Positions 10,951 to 23,713 of a DNA stretch of 64,000 bases are shown in pieces. Source of the stretch: Phoronis australis (Eukaryota > Phoronida > Phoronidae); contig NMRA01000113.1 of assembly GCA_002633005.1 (NCBI GenBank), forward strand, positions 402,441-466,440. The letters run 5' to 3'. Every line of letters starts with the position of its first letter. The first letter of the stretch is position 1. The position numbers and the translations under genes were made by a program. The notes below the pieces were generated by a model that did no database searches, was not told where the DNA came from, and saw nothing but the letters and a program-made list of their open reading frames with translations.

Positions 10951-12020
10951 GTTGATGATAAATCGTATACTTAAATGAATGTACCTTAATTTCACCACTT
11001 CTTTGTTACTATTTAAAAAACAATTTTCGTAATGTCACAGATTACCACCATTTATAAATACCATTACTTTTATTTTATTTACTGTCAATTTCCATTATGG
11101 TACTACCTGTCTAACTGGCCAGTTGGTCTTTGCATTGAGAATGCAGTGTTAGCAAGCATCACTAGATTGTCACATCCTGCATACACCGGTCCTCTCACTG
11201 TGCTCGTTCATCAGTTATTCACTGTAACTATCCATATTCCTTATTATTTTTCTAGCTAGTAATGAACGTCTCTTCTCTAAGGCAAGCCTGAATGGACATC
11301 CTGGGGACATGAATAAGATGCTCCTGAAATCTGCCTTTTGAACCAATATGGTCGTCTGTTCATTAAGAACAATTCAAAATGTGTTGACATTGTTAGACCA
11401 TGACCAAGATATATGCTGTCGCACTTCACAGGTGTTCATTGCAGAAGTTCAAGTTTTTGGCACTTGGGGATTGCCCACATACTGAAATAGTTTAAATAAC
11501 AATATAATGATTTAAAATGTGACATTTCTGTTAAGTTCTAGTGTCAAATTGTTACGATACAGTTTTTATGTAAAACAAAATAGCCTTTTTGTATTCAAAA
11601 CTTGTCAGTGTACTACAGGAACAGAGCCAAAACTTAGCTGAAAAGGTGTGGCGGTGTGAGAACAACTGAAAATTGTTGATGAGTAAGGCAAAAGATGGAA
11701 AGAAAGGACATGAGGTTGAAACCTTAGACAAATGAAATGTCGAGCATCTTTCGCCAAGGTCTATTACACCAGGATTACGTAACTCCTGCACAATATACCC
11801 AAACCAAGGTTAGATAAATCTTGCACAATTATATTCAATACTATCGAGGTGATTGACACAAAACAACTACTCAAGAGAGAACACGATTTTTAATACACTA
11901 ATTTCTTAGTTGGAATTCAGAGAAAAAGGAAATATCACTGTTTAAAATTGAATGCAGTAACCTATGCAAATGGTGATGTGAAAGTAAAATCTTTTTACAA
12001 CATTGTATGTCCACTGGGTG

Positions 12021-12128
<108 letters not shown>

Positions 12129-14570
12129 CTACAACAGGATATTGAAAAAACTTAACAATAATACTAGGAATTTCCGTGAACGGTTCCCTCAGATACAGAT
12201 CTATGGAAAAGAATACAGGCTCACATGCTTACAATCAGAGGCACAAAGACAAGGTTTGCAAGGATTCCAAATAAACAAGGTCAGCAAGAGTCAAAAACGA
12301 AAACAAGGCTACTCTGGACTCTGATTCACGTGAGGAAAAGGTGCCTGTGCCTTCTGCAAGGGGAATTTTTCAGTTGAGGGAAAATGTCTCCCACCAGTCA
12401 CCATCAATTCCACCCCTCAGTCACCACTCCTCATTGACAATGCCTTAAGAACACCAAAACTAACATTTTGCATACATGTAAGTGATTCTTACCTAGAGGG
12501 AATTCTTAATCGTTAGAGGGTACTTTTTAGGCCTGTTGAAGAGAATTTCGTGTGGTTTTCAAACATTTTTCATAGGCAAATGGGTCCGATATTCATCCCC
12601 AAAATTAAGGGTTCGAGAGCCTTACATGACAAAACAAAATGCAACTACCAGTACCATTGGACCTATAAACTCTCTTTAAGTTAACTTTATTTACTTGTCA
12701 GTGTATTTAGCCATAGATGTTATCTCAGTAAAAGGAGGTATTTTCTGAAAGCAGAAAGTCTGTAGAATTTGATAAGTGACTTAATACCAAACTGGAATTA
12801 GTTGGATCACATGTTCCATGTCTTTTTAATAAAATTTAGCAAAAAAGTAAGGTACCGGTACATCCATAGCCAAACAACAGTATCACTAACATGACCAAAG
12901 TCTGTGAAATACTTGAACAAGATGCAATCTAAAAAAATGATGTTACAGTTTTCTAAATCATAATCTCGTTTCTGTTTTATGCCACTTTTGAGTTTTTCAT
13001 AAAAACCATAAAAGCCCTATTTTTGCTAGCCCTTCATGCAGCCCTGGGGTTAAATTCCCTAGACCGCACAACATTAAAAAAATCTTATTCAACCTGACCA
13101 ATCACTTCAGTGCGTGCTATTCTACTAGTATAGGCAAGCTAGTAAACTCTCGAGGATACTCATGAAAAACATGGAATTTCAGTGGCGCGAATTTGCAAGA
13201 TTTTTGCTTTTCTCACAAGAAATCAAGTGTATGGAACCTCTGATATGAATCCCTTCACTGCTACTACACCAGTTAGTGATATATGCTGAATAGGCACCAC
13301 TGACCATGGGAACTTACTTCAATCTATTAGAACCAGAAGTAAGGAAAGTATTCAAAGTAGTATTTTGTACACCTACACATAGCTACATACGTATAACCAC
13401 CAAAAGTCTGGCATTAGCATAGTTAGGAGCAACCAAATACATCTTTAAACCATCATAGTCACATTGCTGTAAGTACTTTTTGTACATAGAAGGGCACCTT
13501 AGAAGGCCATCGATGTCTTTAATTCCTTCCAACGTGAACAAATACTCCCATAATCAAGCTAAATTCGAGCAGTCTTTTGTTCAGTTGCCCAAATTAGCAA
13601 CTGGCCATTTTTACACTGCTCGCGCCAAATGATATGATGTCATATCCCTTGGCATGTGCAGTGGGAGTATATGTTTGAAGGAATTAAGGACATTGACGGC
13701 CTCCTAAGGTACCCCTCTATCTGCAAAAGGAACTTATCAGTCCAGTCATTCTAGGGCTCCAGAGGGCCCAACATAGCAAAAATTGAAACAGAAGGTTTTT
13801 TGCATAAATGGCATCTTCAAACATCCCTTGCTGACAGAAAAAAAGTCTACCAAAATTGGAGTGGCGGAAGTCGGTTTTTCAAGATGGCGGAAAAAATGGA
13901 GGCCAAAACCGGTGTTTACTGCTTCTTGGCATGTTACTCTTATGCAACAGCTGGAAATAACATAATAAAACTTGTCATTGGCTATATACTTTTCATAACA
14001 AGCATACCAATCAAAAGACGCCAACTTTCTGTAAAATAAAACCAATATGGCTGACAAAATGGCGGCTGAAACGGTAATTTGGTACATGCTGCAAAATATT
14101 TTTTCATATTTTGCCCTGAAAATTGCAAAATTTCTATGCATTTGTAAGTTAGACAATCGAAAATATCTGGACCTTACAGTTGGTCACTGACTAGAGGAAA
14201 AAAAAATCAAGATGGCTTACAAAATGGCCAACTCATAAATAACTCCAATTTACCGCATGTGCATTCTGCAAACTTTTGTTTGTAACCTGAGAAGCATTTA
14301 CACATTCAAAAACATTTTACAATCTACAATTAGGCTTAACGAGTCGATTCTTCATAAATTTTGTTTTTAAGATTTAGGTACTCAAATGTGGAATTTTAAT
14401 TACATTTTAGATTATTTAACTTAAAATTTGGTGTTTTTCAGAAAAAGGCTTTAGTTAAATTTTCATAAGGAATTCCACACACTCAATTATTTTTCTGTAA
14501 AATATATTCATTTGAAGCATCAAAAATAATATTTGTTAGAAGGGTGAAGAACACGTGACCCTCATGGCGA
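12129..14570. other. Gene-poor stretch upstream of the LYRM9-like exon
   Basis: It should contain the first exon of the LYRM9-like gene, but none was recognised. Between 13860 and 14230 there are four scattered phrases of the kind aagatggcgg and aaaatggc, a pattern common in dispersed animal repeats. An open minus frame at 13746-14156 is judged spurious. Confidence 0.4.
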
Positions 14571-14689
14571 GAAGGTTTGTTTTATGACTTGTGCGGACTC
14601 TCCCATCTAACATTAATGAAATTTATATGGTTTGAGCACAGAACCACCATTAATCCATCTCACATGATTAGGAATAACGACCAGACCCC

Positions 14690-15080
14690 TATGAGTGGCA
14701 GAAAAAGAACACCAAGCCAAAAAAACTCTAGTGAACTCCGAGCTTCGACGTCAAAAAAACCCTAAAGCAACTGACAATGGATGCCATATTGACAGGGAAG
14801 GGACAAAATGTCACCAAGAAGACTCGGTCATTGAAAGATGAACTGAAAGAGGCACTCATGGACTCAGATATCCACTCACTGTTTACTAACATGATAAAGC
14901 CCTTAATTGACGCTGGTTTGTCTGAAATGTATAAAGCACTCGAGCTTCAATACGATCGATGGAATTATTGGCTTATTCAGTACACAAACCCTGAATCACA
15001 TAGGGCAGGAAGTGGCTTTGCTCTCTGCTATTGGAGATATTATCAGTTGTTCCCATTCAAAGATTTCGTCTGGTACTGAC
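14690..15080 (+). pseudogene. Possible LINE ORF1-like relic
   Basis: Two overlapping frames carry a basic Ser/Lys-rich N-terminus (SGRKRTPSQKNSSELRASTS) followed, one frame away, by a helical segment (KKTRSLKDELKEALMDSDIH, then LSEMYKALELQYDR). The order of basic head then coiled coil recalls non-LTR ORF1 proteins. No nucleic-acid-binding domain remains, so this is tentative. Confidence 0.25.
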
Positions 15081-15417
15081 ATGAGTGGAGAATTTGGCAG
15101 CTGATTTCACCTAAATTTGATGAAAAATAAATAAATTTGTGTAACAAAAAGTTAAAATGTTTAGTATTTAGTACTCAAAATTGGTGAAATATGCAATGCT
15201 TTTTATGAACATAGGTAACTGATTTGAGAGGAAATTAGTGCCAGCAAACCAAACGACAGTGGTCTGCAGTCACTTGTTCTTAGCCAGGCTAGGCGGATTT
15301 CATACTGAGATGAGCTTTCGGAGATTTATTGGATACATAATGTCAGGCAACAAGTTTCAAGTTCTTGAGACAGTGTATGCACCAAACAGTGTTATCCATG
15401 GGTTAAATTGAAAAAGT

Positions 15418-15606
15418 GTGGATAAAGCAGGGAGAGGGCATATGCTGGTAGACTCAGCACTGAATGCTATCATCACAGCCAGAGCATTCAACATCCCACT
15501 TCCAAATATTCATGTGGAGAATTTCTGGCTTACACTGGTCATGGCTCAGATTCCTTTAGCCCCAGACAACTTTTACAATGCTTATTCAGCACGCCCTTTG
15601 TATTGA
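15418..15606 (+). pseudogene. Unidentified coding relic
   Basis: A 60-codon frame includes GRGHMLVDSALNAIITARAF and IPLPN, which has protein-like composition. It starts and stops without splice signals and has no recognised relatives. It may belong with the relic pieces on either side. Confidence 0.2.
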
Positions 15607-17289
15607 TATAGATCTGAGCTAATGAAGTGGAAAGGTAATAGCTAGCATTAACAGTCTCAACAATGGTTGTTGTTAGTACCCCCAATTTGGTTTTCTCTGA
15701 CATTTGCAAAGTTACAGCCTGCAACTCTGGAGAGTAGTTTTAACTTGGAACATTATAAATATTACAAAATGACTAAAAAAAGGTTAACTTTGTGTTTATC
15801 TTCACAAAGGGCCACTTCTCAAAGGAACGATATGTTTCATATTGGTTTTCGTTACTTAATTTTTTAATGTTTCTGACCACTTGTTTTTTTCTTACCGGGA
15901 ACAGGTTGATAACTTTTTATCTAAGTTTTAAACTTGAAGTACAAAAACAGTGGTAGATTTTGATCGCCAGCGAAACTTAATTAGTTAAGTTCATTGTGAG
16001 CCTATCCCTGAACTCTCCACATTACAGGTAGGCCTACACTAAACATTTCACGTGTCATTAAAGTTCAATCTTGATTAGAACTCAAATCATAAAATATATC
16101 CAAAAGAGCAAATATGGTGATAACCAGAACTGAAGATTTGGAATCTTTGGACAATTTCGGTGGCACTGACTATATAATTATTTTAGCTCTTTGTCAGTAA
16201 TAAAAAATGAACAGTGGGCACAAGTTAAGTGCAACTGCTTCCTGGTCTAAAATCTGATTAAACGAGATTGAAAGAATATTACAAAATAAATCCATGTGAT
16301 ATTGTAAACTCTGACCAGCATTTGTATATCCGTTATAGTTTTTAGATAATTAGTTCATCGATTTTAAAAAATCGAAAACCGTACTTGGTTGTTTTTTTCC
16401 AGCTCAATACCGCCGTGGTATTCATTTTTAACGAACATTAGTGGTTAATGCATTAATTCGCCATTATGTACAATCAAAGAAGTTTAATACAGTTTATGGT
16501 CGGGTAATTACACTTAATTGGGTCTTGCTCGCATCGGACAATGCGGTCATCACAACTGTACCGCCGCGCTCTCTTTGATTTAGGTAAAAGCTGCTCAGGA
16601 CAAGCGGTGAAAATTCCCGGAAATCTTTAGAAAGGCGTGATTTCCTTGTAAGCATATTATTCACGGTAGGTGACAGATCAAGTAACACCAATCCAGAACC
16701 AATGACTTCAGGATTTCAAGAAAGAAGTTCCGGTTCTTCAGAAATTCCAGGAGTCCAGAATGTCACCAACACAGAACAAAGATTCCGTGCCAAGAGGTAG
16801 AGAATTCAATGCTTGTACACAAACATTGGATCGTCGGAATATATGGAGATAGATTCTTCAGACATCTCAACTGAACCCATAACTATAGATGTATACACTG
16901 GGACATGCAATGCACAGGCAGTGTCTTCCGATTCTGAACCTTGGATTACAGTGGAATACACTCACGAGAGTTCACTTCTCCAGCTTCTGACATACTGCCA
17001 CTGGTATATTCAAACAGGACTGAATCAGAGTATAGGTCTTCAGAATTTGCAGTGACAGAATGGTTTGTCAGAACAATCAATGGCCACTGATATACTTGAT
17101 GATTTCAAAGCCGGTCTAAAGCTGTATGATGATCTCATTGCTGGCATGACGTCTATGTGCGGTGATGTATGCTTGTCGGAGGTCTTGTAGGAATCCATAA
17201 AAAAAACGAAGCACATAAATCAGACTTGTCTTTGCAAAGTCGAACCAGCAGTCTCTGGCTATAGTATATGAAAATGGATGACATCCTTT
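15607..17289. other. Gene-poor stretch with possible start of the relic
   Basis: No intact gene is visible. A short open frame at 16813-17055 has acidic, Ser/Thr-rich composition and could be a decayed N-terminal part of the pseudogene that follows. Confidence 0.35.
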
Positions 17290-18577
17290 GACTTTTTCTA
17301 AAAGCAGAAATAACGTCAGATTGGGAGCTTCACCTAAAAGTAGTTTCTAACATGCTGCCGTAGTTTGCAGCAGCTAGTTACATCTCATAAGCAAAATCTG
17401 CATACATATAATTGTAGAAGATGCACCAACTCAGACACCCATCTAGATGTATACAGCACCTTTATTAACAGCCACCATGCCATAAGACCAAGTGACAGAT
17501 TCTGGGCATGCTTGTCATCTGACCTTGTTATTGAACAAACGCTCATAAAAGCCTTAAATCATCAGGAGGTTTAACTAGAGGTTGCGGGATGGGAGATACG
17601 CAGCATGCACTGTAGCTGCTTTCCATGCCAACATGCATGCTCAAGTATAAATGGCGCCATGCAGAGTATGACAAACTTGAGTTGCGAAACAAGTGAGCAG
17701 CATAAAGAATGTACCCTGGCAATTAAGACAGTAGCAAGATGACAAAAACATCCTCAGCCTTGTTGAATTCCTCCACAACAGAAACCCATTTGAAGGGGAT
17801 TACAGAACATCGCCAATGTTGTTCACTGGATTCTATGACCTACATGTGCAACGTTTCAATCAGTTGGTAGAGCTTATATGGATTACGTTAGCAAGTACAC
17901 CCACCTTATGGTTGTTTTTGATGGTTATGGAGGTGGCCCATCAACTAAAGATGTCTCCCATGGTCGGAGACTAGGTGGGGTGGTTGAAATTGAAGTTCAC
18001 TTCAATGGTGACATAGTGATCAAGTCAAAGAAAGTTCACATTATTGGTAAACAGCAGAAACAAACAAAGATTCATTCACTTCTTCTCGAAATGCTGGTTG
18101 CACTGTGGTACAAGCTCAAGGTGACGCAGATGTTTTAATTGTAGAAACAGCAGTAGAGAATGCAGCACAAGGTCCTACTACCCTCATTGCATATGATAGA
18201 GACTTGTTGGCTCTTTTGTGATACCATGCTACTTCACAACAATTTCCAATATTCATGGTCTGACAAGAGGCACCAAAATGAGAAGAGAGTCTGGGACATC
18301 AAGAAACTATAGTTGTCACTTGGTGCCGAAACTTGTGTGCTTTTGCCATCTGCACATGCAATAGGTGGTTGCGATACAACATCACGGCTGTTCGGTATTG
18401 GCAAGGCTCTCTCATTCAAGAAACTGCGAGATCAAGAATTCTGCGAAAAGGCTAGAGTATTCACTAGACCTGACGCAGCTGAAGGAAATTTAAATGACTT
18501 GCAATGCAGGCGATTTGTGGTAAAAGTGTCATCAAGCGTAGCCCAAGTCCAAATACAGTGGATAGTAGATTGCTGAA
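17290..18577 (+). pseudogene. Decayed member of a multicopy invertebrate family (PIN/XPG-like?)
   Basis: Fragments appear in the correct order in different frames: TSDWELHLKVVSNMLP (17314 on), DRFWACLSSDLVIEQ (17497 on), DGYGGGPSTKD (17920 on), GDADVLIVE (18120-18146), DRDLLALL followed by a stop near 18219, and GGCDTTSRLFGIGK (18361-18402). I know this motif set from large families of uncharacterised, mobile-like genes in cnidarians, molluscs and echinoderms. The spaced acidic residues (DGY, DAD, DRD, GCDTT) suggest a PIN/XPG-type nuclease fold, which is inference. At least four frame shifts and several stops break this copy. No host function is implied. Confidence 0.75.
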
Positions 18578-19859
18578 TTAATCATGGAGAATTATTTTCG
18601 ACACAGCACCGGAATTTATTTACAAAGAATGACCCTTCAGTTCAGGCGAACTTGATGTTTTTCACCCAAATAAGTTATAATTTGTTTAACAATCTTGAAA
18701 ATGGTAGTCGTATAAATCAGAGCTAGACAAAAATAATTTTAATGTACATGTGTATCTGTCCGAGCACCGTGGTCCACATATGGCTAGATCGTCGCTGGGC
18801 CACCTCCATCATTACCAGCAATATTGAAACCGTGAACTGCGCATGCGCGAAAATCACTCAGTTAGCCCCCTTCAGGATACATGGGATTCGCAGAAAACAC
18901 AGTGTGAGGGTCTTATTTAAGAATCACATTTGCACGATAGCACATAACATAGATAAGTATTTTGTTAAAAAACGTGGCCAAGTTTCAGCAAAATTAGAAA
19001 AAAATTTATGTTTAACATGGTATGGCCAAAGTTTTGCCTTATTTTGTCACTTCAATCAGTGGAATCGCCGCGAAAAACCCGAAAGTGCATGTGAGAAAAC
19101 GATAATTTTCGACCAAGCCTTTCATGTGCGGTTAGTTGCCGATAGACCCAACTGATGTCAGTATAATCAAGATTGAAATGTAGGAGTTTGAAGAAAATTA
19201 GACAAAATTTTGTATTTAACATGGGGTGGCCGAAAATTGCCAATTTTGGCCTTTTGATATCAGTTTATCATCATAGACTATCATTAGTGGGTCTAGTTAA
19301 TTCGAAGATTTTGGTTAAATCACTGATAATATTCACACCAGTACACTAATAAACGTTTTCTCTATATATAACAGTTTGATTCCAATTTCTAAGTAGTGCG
19401 TACAACAGGAATTGGCCCTTGAACGGCCCGGCCCATAGTATGGGAGCTAAAATTCAGCTCTACTGAAACCAAAGTAGCTATGTGCGGAAAACTCACCTGA
19501 GGTGTTTACGATCCACTTCAGAGAAAAAACCCTCGTTGTACCTAACAATAATTTGTTTCCGAGTACTTCGGGCATGGTTTAAAATTGAAAGGGGTCATCA
19601 CAAGTTGAATTTATGAGAATTGTGTTGTTGCATTGCGAACTGAAAACTAGTCGATTGAGGTAGTGCGAGATAAGGCAACGAGTAAGAACAGCTTTGATTT
19701 GCTTACGAGTGGTGACTCATGATATTGGCCAGACATCTGTAATAATATGATTTGTCTTTCCTTTTTAACGGGATATATTTGAACTTTGGTAATATTGGGC
19801 TACAAAATGTAGAACAACCTTCCTGGTGCTTCTCTCCAGTACATGCGGAGAGTGAAGCG
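18578..19859. other. Non-coding stretch with an internal repeat
   Basis: A phrase of about 55 bp (aaaattagaaaaaaatttatg with atggtatggcc) at about 18990-19034 recurs with changes at 19190-19240. Nothing else is recognised. Confidence 0.4.
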
Positions 19860-20225
19860 CTAACTGGTCCATACGCAATGACCTAGTTTACGCAGAGAAC
19901 CTGGCGGATGACCTAGTTTACGAATTGCTGGTAATGTACTGGAGGCAGACAGGGACCGCAGGGTCACGATGCAGTCCAGTTACCCCTCAGGTTGGCGGAC
20001 GACCGATTTGAGGTTTATGCACCCGCTGTTACGCCTGACACCAAAAAGTGCCCGTGCAGGTGATCGGCCGCGGGCGTGACGATCAGGAAGTTTCGGCGAT
20101 GGGGTGTGCACCCGTTGATCCGCCTGGAACGGAAAGCACCGGTGGTGCAAGTGCAGGCTGCGCGACAATCAGGAAGTTTCAGAGGGTTTCCCCGTGAAGT
20201 GCCCGTTTGCACTATACCCTACATC
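19860..20225. other. GC-rich, CpG-rich block
   Basis: This block is visibly richer in G, C and CpG than any other non-exonic stretch of the window. It contains two imperfect copies of atcaggaagtttc (20082 and 20168) and a duplicated atgacctagtttacg (19878 and 19909). Short frames on both strands are open but not recognised. It could be a CpG-rich transposon fragment, a promoter or foreign DNA. Confidence 0.45.
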
Positions 20226-20636
20226 ATGCCTATTACGGTGCTTTCCCGTCATGCCCAACTTGTTTTATTATATAGCATAACAAGTTGGGAGGATGACCAC
20301 TGTAGCCAGTATATAACATGACTGATTAACTCAATTCTGGCGTTTATAGTTGGAGGGCTAGCTCTCTTTTGTTTAATAATTGCTCTAATCTACGATAAGA
20401 TCCTATCTAGCCAGACTGGGATGTGCTATTCAAAAAAAGTTAAGTTATAACATATTTGAACACAAACTAATACCATTTCTGAATTTCTCGCCAAATGCTG
20501 ATCGTGTTTTGTTTTTGAACCACCAAAATCACCCAACTACAACCGAAGTTATGACAATCTATTCTTTCCAAAAGTAACAATTCGCACTGGGATTAAGTTT
20601 AACTGCGTTCACAGGAGGTTGGTAATAAGCCCAGTA

Positions 20637-21390
20637 GCCAGCCAGCTAGCTGTATGAAGACTGTCGTCAAAATACAGCTAGGTACCACCGTGTGCATTTC
20701 TTCCGTAGACCTTGAAATTGCACACAGTCAGGGTAGTTCTGGTTGTCACCTCGCTGTGAAACTTGTATCAGCATGTAAAGCTAAAGACCGGATGGGGTGC
20801 ATGCCAAATCTGGGAATCAACCGACAATCACCTTGCCCGTTACAGCTGTGTAAGTGAAAAACAATGCAATAAACGTCATTTTCTTGCGTAACTCTCCACC
20901 TTTTCTAACAATGAAAAGTATGTCGTCGTTTTGAAAACAATACGCTCGTGTCACGCTCACGCGCCATTTCCTAAATTTTCGCGACAACTTTGGAGAAGCA
21001 AAATTTGTTCTGAAATTCGGTTTTTCGGTATTGAAATTCTAAAAAATCATAATGAAGTCAAACCAGTTCCAACAATTTGTTGTGACGTGTACGCAAGCTC
21101 GTGAAAGAACAGCACTTGATTGAAGAATTGGCAAAAATGAAACTGGCCAATAGGTGACGCAAATATTTCATGGCGCCAAAAGCCGTCACTAAAGATCGTT
21201 CCACAACTTTAGCAGCAGAATAATGGTAGAACGCCATTTTTTCCAACACTGTTAAATAATTTTGTTTACTCAAGGAAGACTGTAGTTTTCAATGACACTA
21301 ATTTTGTGTCAGATTTTATCTTACCCTTTTTTACCCACATCGGTGCAAAGCTGTACATTTATATACAGCTTTGTACCAAGGCTATAAGCC
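20637..21390 (+). repeat. Dispersed 0.7-kb repeat, copy 1
   Basis: It is alignable over its whole length to 24060-24725 in the same orientation, with substitutions and two indels. Shared landmarks include gtcaaaatacagctagg, tttactcaaggaaga and gacactaattttgtgtcagat. No coding frame is common to both copies. Confidence 0.8.
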
Positions 21391-21596
21391 TAGTACATAA
21401 TTGGCCTGCATGTTGTCATACCAGACAAAAGACTGTGCTCCGCAGTTAACAAAGGAGCAAGATGTTGTCACATGCTCACAACTGCTCTATGTCTGGTAAA
21501 GTCACTGAACGGAAGAATGCCCTAATGCCACTGTTGCAACTGTGGGAAGACCACCCACCAAAGACCACAATATCCATGACATATGGGGTACGAGTT

Positions 21597-22059
21597 CACA
21601 GGCGGATTTAGGGGGGGCCCAAGGGGCCTGGCCCCCCCCCTTGGCTGCCGCAAAAAAAATAAATCAGCAAAAGCGTAGAGAAATGTTGAATTTATTAATT
21701 AACCCCTGGTAATTAAAATTATATGAATGACACAAGATTTACATGTGTGCAGTTTTAGTTTTTTTGGGGGGGCTAAGATCCAATTTCAAGTGTCAAATTC
21801 GGAACACGGCCTATTCGTAACTGAACTATGGCTAAGTATAGGCTCTCCCGCAATATCCCAGGGGACCCGCAGCAGTGGTGCAGCGCACTACGAATCCGTT
21901 TCCGTCGTCTGCTCCATTGTGCAATGAAGAAAATTTAATTCATTTTTTAAAGAAAATAGAACCTGAGTGACTATGCACATCTACAGTCGTGGTTTGCGCA
22001 AATTTTACAGCCGGACAAAATGTTGGGCCCCCCCTTGTGATATCCTAGATCCGCCACTG
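21597..22059. mobile_element. hAT-like miniature element, 463 bp
   Basis: The ends are CACAGGCGGATTTAG and the inverted CTAGATCCGCCACTG, the widespread CAGTGGCGGAT-type hAT terminus. GAGTT lies immediately outside both ends (21592-21596 and 22060-22064). hAT elements normally duplicate 8 bp, so the target site may have decayed. Poly-G and poly-C runs follow the ends. No transposase is present. Confidence 0.7.
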
Positions 22060-22064
22060 GAGTT

Positions 22065-23582
22065 TTTTAAGTTGATTCCTGCCTTTAACTTGGAAGGGTG
22101 ATGCCAATTATGCATTAGTAGGTGACAGTATGAGGGTTGGTTGAAATCATCAAAACAGGGTTTAGTATCCTTTTAAAAACACACTGATAAAAGGCAAAAA
22201 CCACTGGGAGGAATTTGGGAACTCATGACACCTTCAGTTTGGCACAGGCATCAGTTTGGCTCACCAACCCGCGCCAAACTGAAGTGAGCCAAATCAGTTT
22301 GCTGCAAGCCTCAGTTTGAGCTGCAGCAGAACTGTCGATTGGTCATTGGCATTCAGTCAGTGATGATGATGCACATGTCTTGCCTATTGACCGAGCAGCA
22401 CTACTTCGGAGATGATGGCACTGACCATACCTGACGAACACTGTGTTTATAATGCTCCTGTGCATGTTTTGGTAACTTTCTGATGCATCTAAATAAGTAT
22501 CTATATAACCGAACCGGCGTATTTATGTTTTGAGCCATGCCGACCGATTCGTCGAGACGACAAATTCGTAAACATCTAGTATTTCCGCATTAATTTGAGG
22601 CATGCGTGATTAGCCACTTCCGTGTTCTAGTCTAGTGATTTTTGCCCATCAGGCATCACACGAAAATGACAACAAATACTCCATTTTGGTGTTTTACGTC
22701 AACGTAAGTACCTTAAGACATTATTATCAGATTACACAATGTTTGTTTTGCATCACTGCTTCGTGACCAGGCCAAACCCACAATTCCTCAGTTTAATACG
22801 TCAGTTTAGTGTTCAGCAAAAAGAGGGGCACTGATGACTGACAGTCACTGAGTCAGTGACTGGTCGAATATAAACATATACTGTCATTAATGCGTCCCCG
22901 ATTAGGAGAACTAGTCCCATCAACGTGTCAGTTACTTTAGGCTATCATCATCAAAGAACTGACATGCCATACCCATAGAATTGTCCACAGAAACGAAGCC
23001 TTTTTGTGTCCACAGTGGATTGAAAAACGAAGCATACCAATTTTGTGGTACTGCAAATGTTGATGGGAGGGTACCATTTTTTATGCTGGTAAGCTGGGGA
23101 CACAAAAAAGTTATCTTGCCTGGAGCATGAGGTTTTCATATGTGCCTGACGAAATGCATTCGGCCAGGTGTTGAGTCAATAGCCGCTGTAGGATGGCGTA
23201 ATTTATGGATTGAAATTTTTCAAGATTGGGTGGTTGGCCAGGCAATGAACATTTTTCATTTTACTTCAAACAGTGTTGGTAATGGTGCCATCTGTTCATA
23301 CAGGGATAAACTTAAGAAGTGACAGCCAGGGGAAAGGCCGGGATCAGTGACTACTTACTCTGTCTGAGTCATTCCGCCACCAACTAACATGGAATCCTTG
23401 TGAATTTCAGGTGGTTCTTATTTTGAGCCAAGGTAAAATGCGTGTTCCCAATTAATTTTAGCCCTTGCACTTAAGCTATTGCCAAAGAGCAGTCACAGCC
23501 TCACAGGGACTGTCTATGCTAAAAATACAATTGTGAACACTGTTTTCATTTATCCAGATGAGCCGAGTACATTCCATGCACC
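22065..23582. other. Upstream flank of TBC1D10
   Basis: A short hairpin (ttggctcac with gtgagccaa near 22255-22293) is present. No promoter element could be assigned. A 5' untranslated exon may exist between ttcag at 23410 and gtaaaat at 23433, but this is not supported further. Confidence 0.35.
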
Positions 23583-23713
23583 ATGGCTGGTGTGGTCGAT
23601 TCAGGTGAACAGTCTACAAGTTATAACTCGTCCGAAGCCAAGAATGGTATCATTAAGGATAAGGCAGACAAGTATGGATTCTATGGAGGAGCTCAGTATA
23701 CAAGCCCTGACGA
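23583..23713 (+). CDS. TBC1D10: TBC1D10 exon 1
   Basis: It encodes [20 protein letters not shown] onward and includes DKYGFYGG, matching the DKFGFIVGSQ box of vertebrate TBC1D10A. The donor is gtaagtgg, and the exon ends in phase 2. Confidence 0.93.

Noticed and set aside
13746-14156. 136-codon open frame on the minus strand
   Set aside because: It covers dispersed repeat phrases (aagatggcgg, aaaatggc), has no splice context and resembles no family. Its LFYRKL string only recalls the LYR motif by chance.
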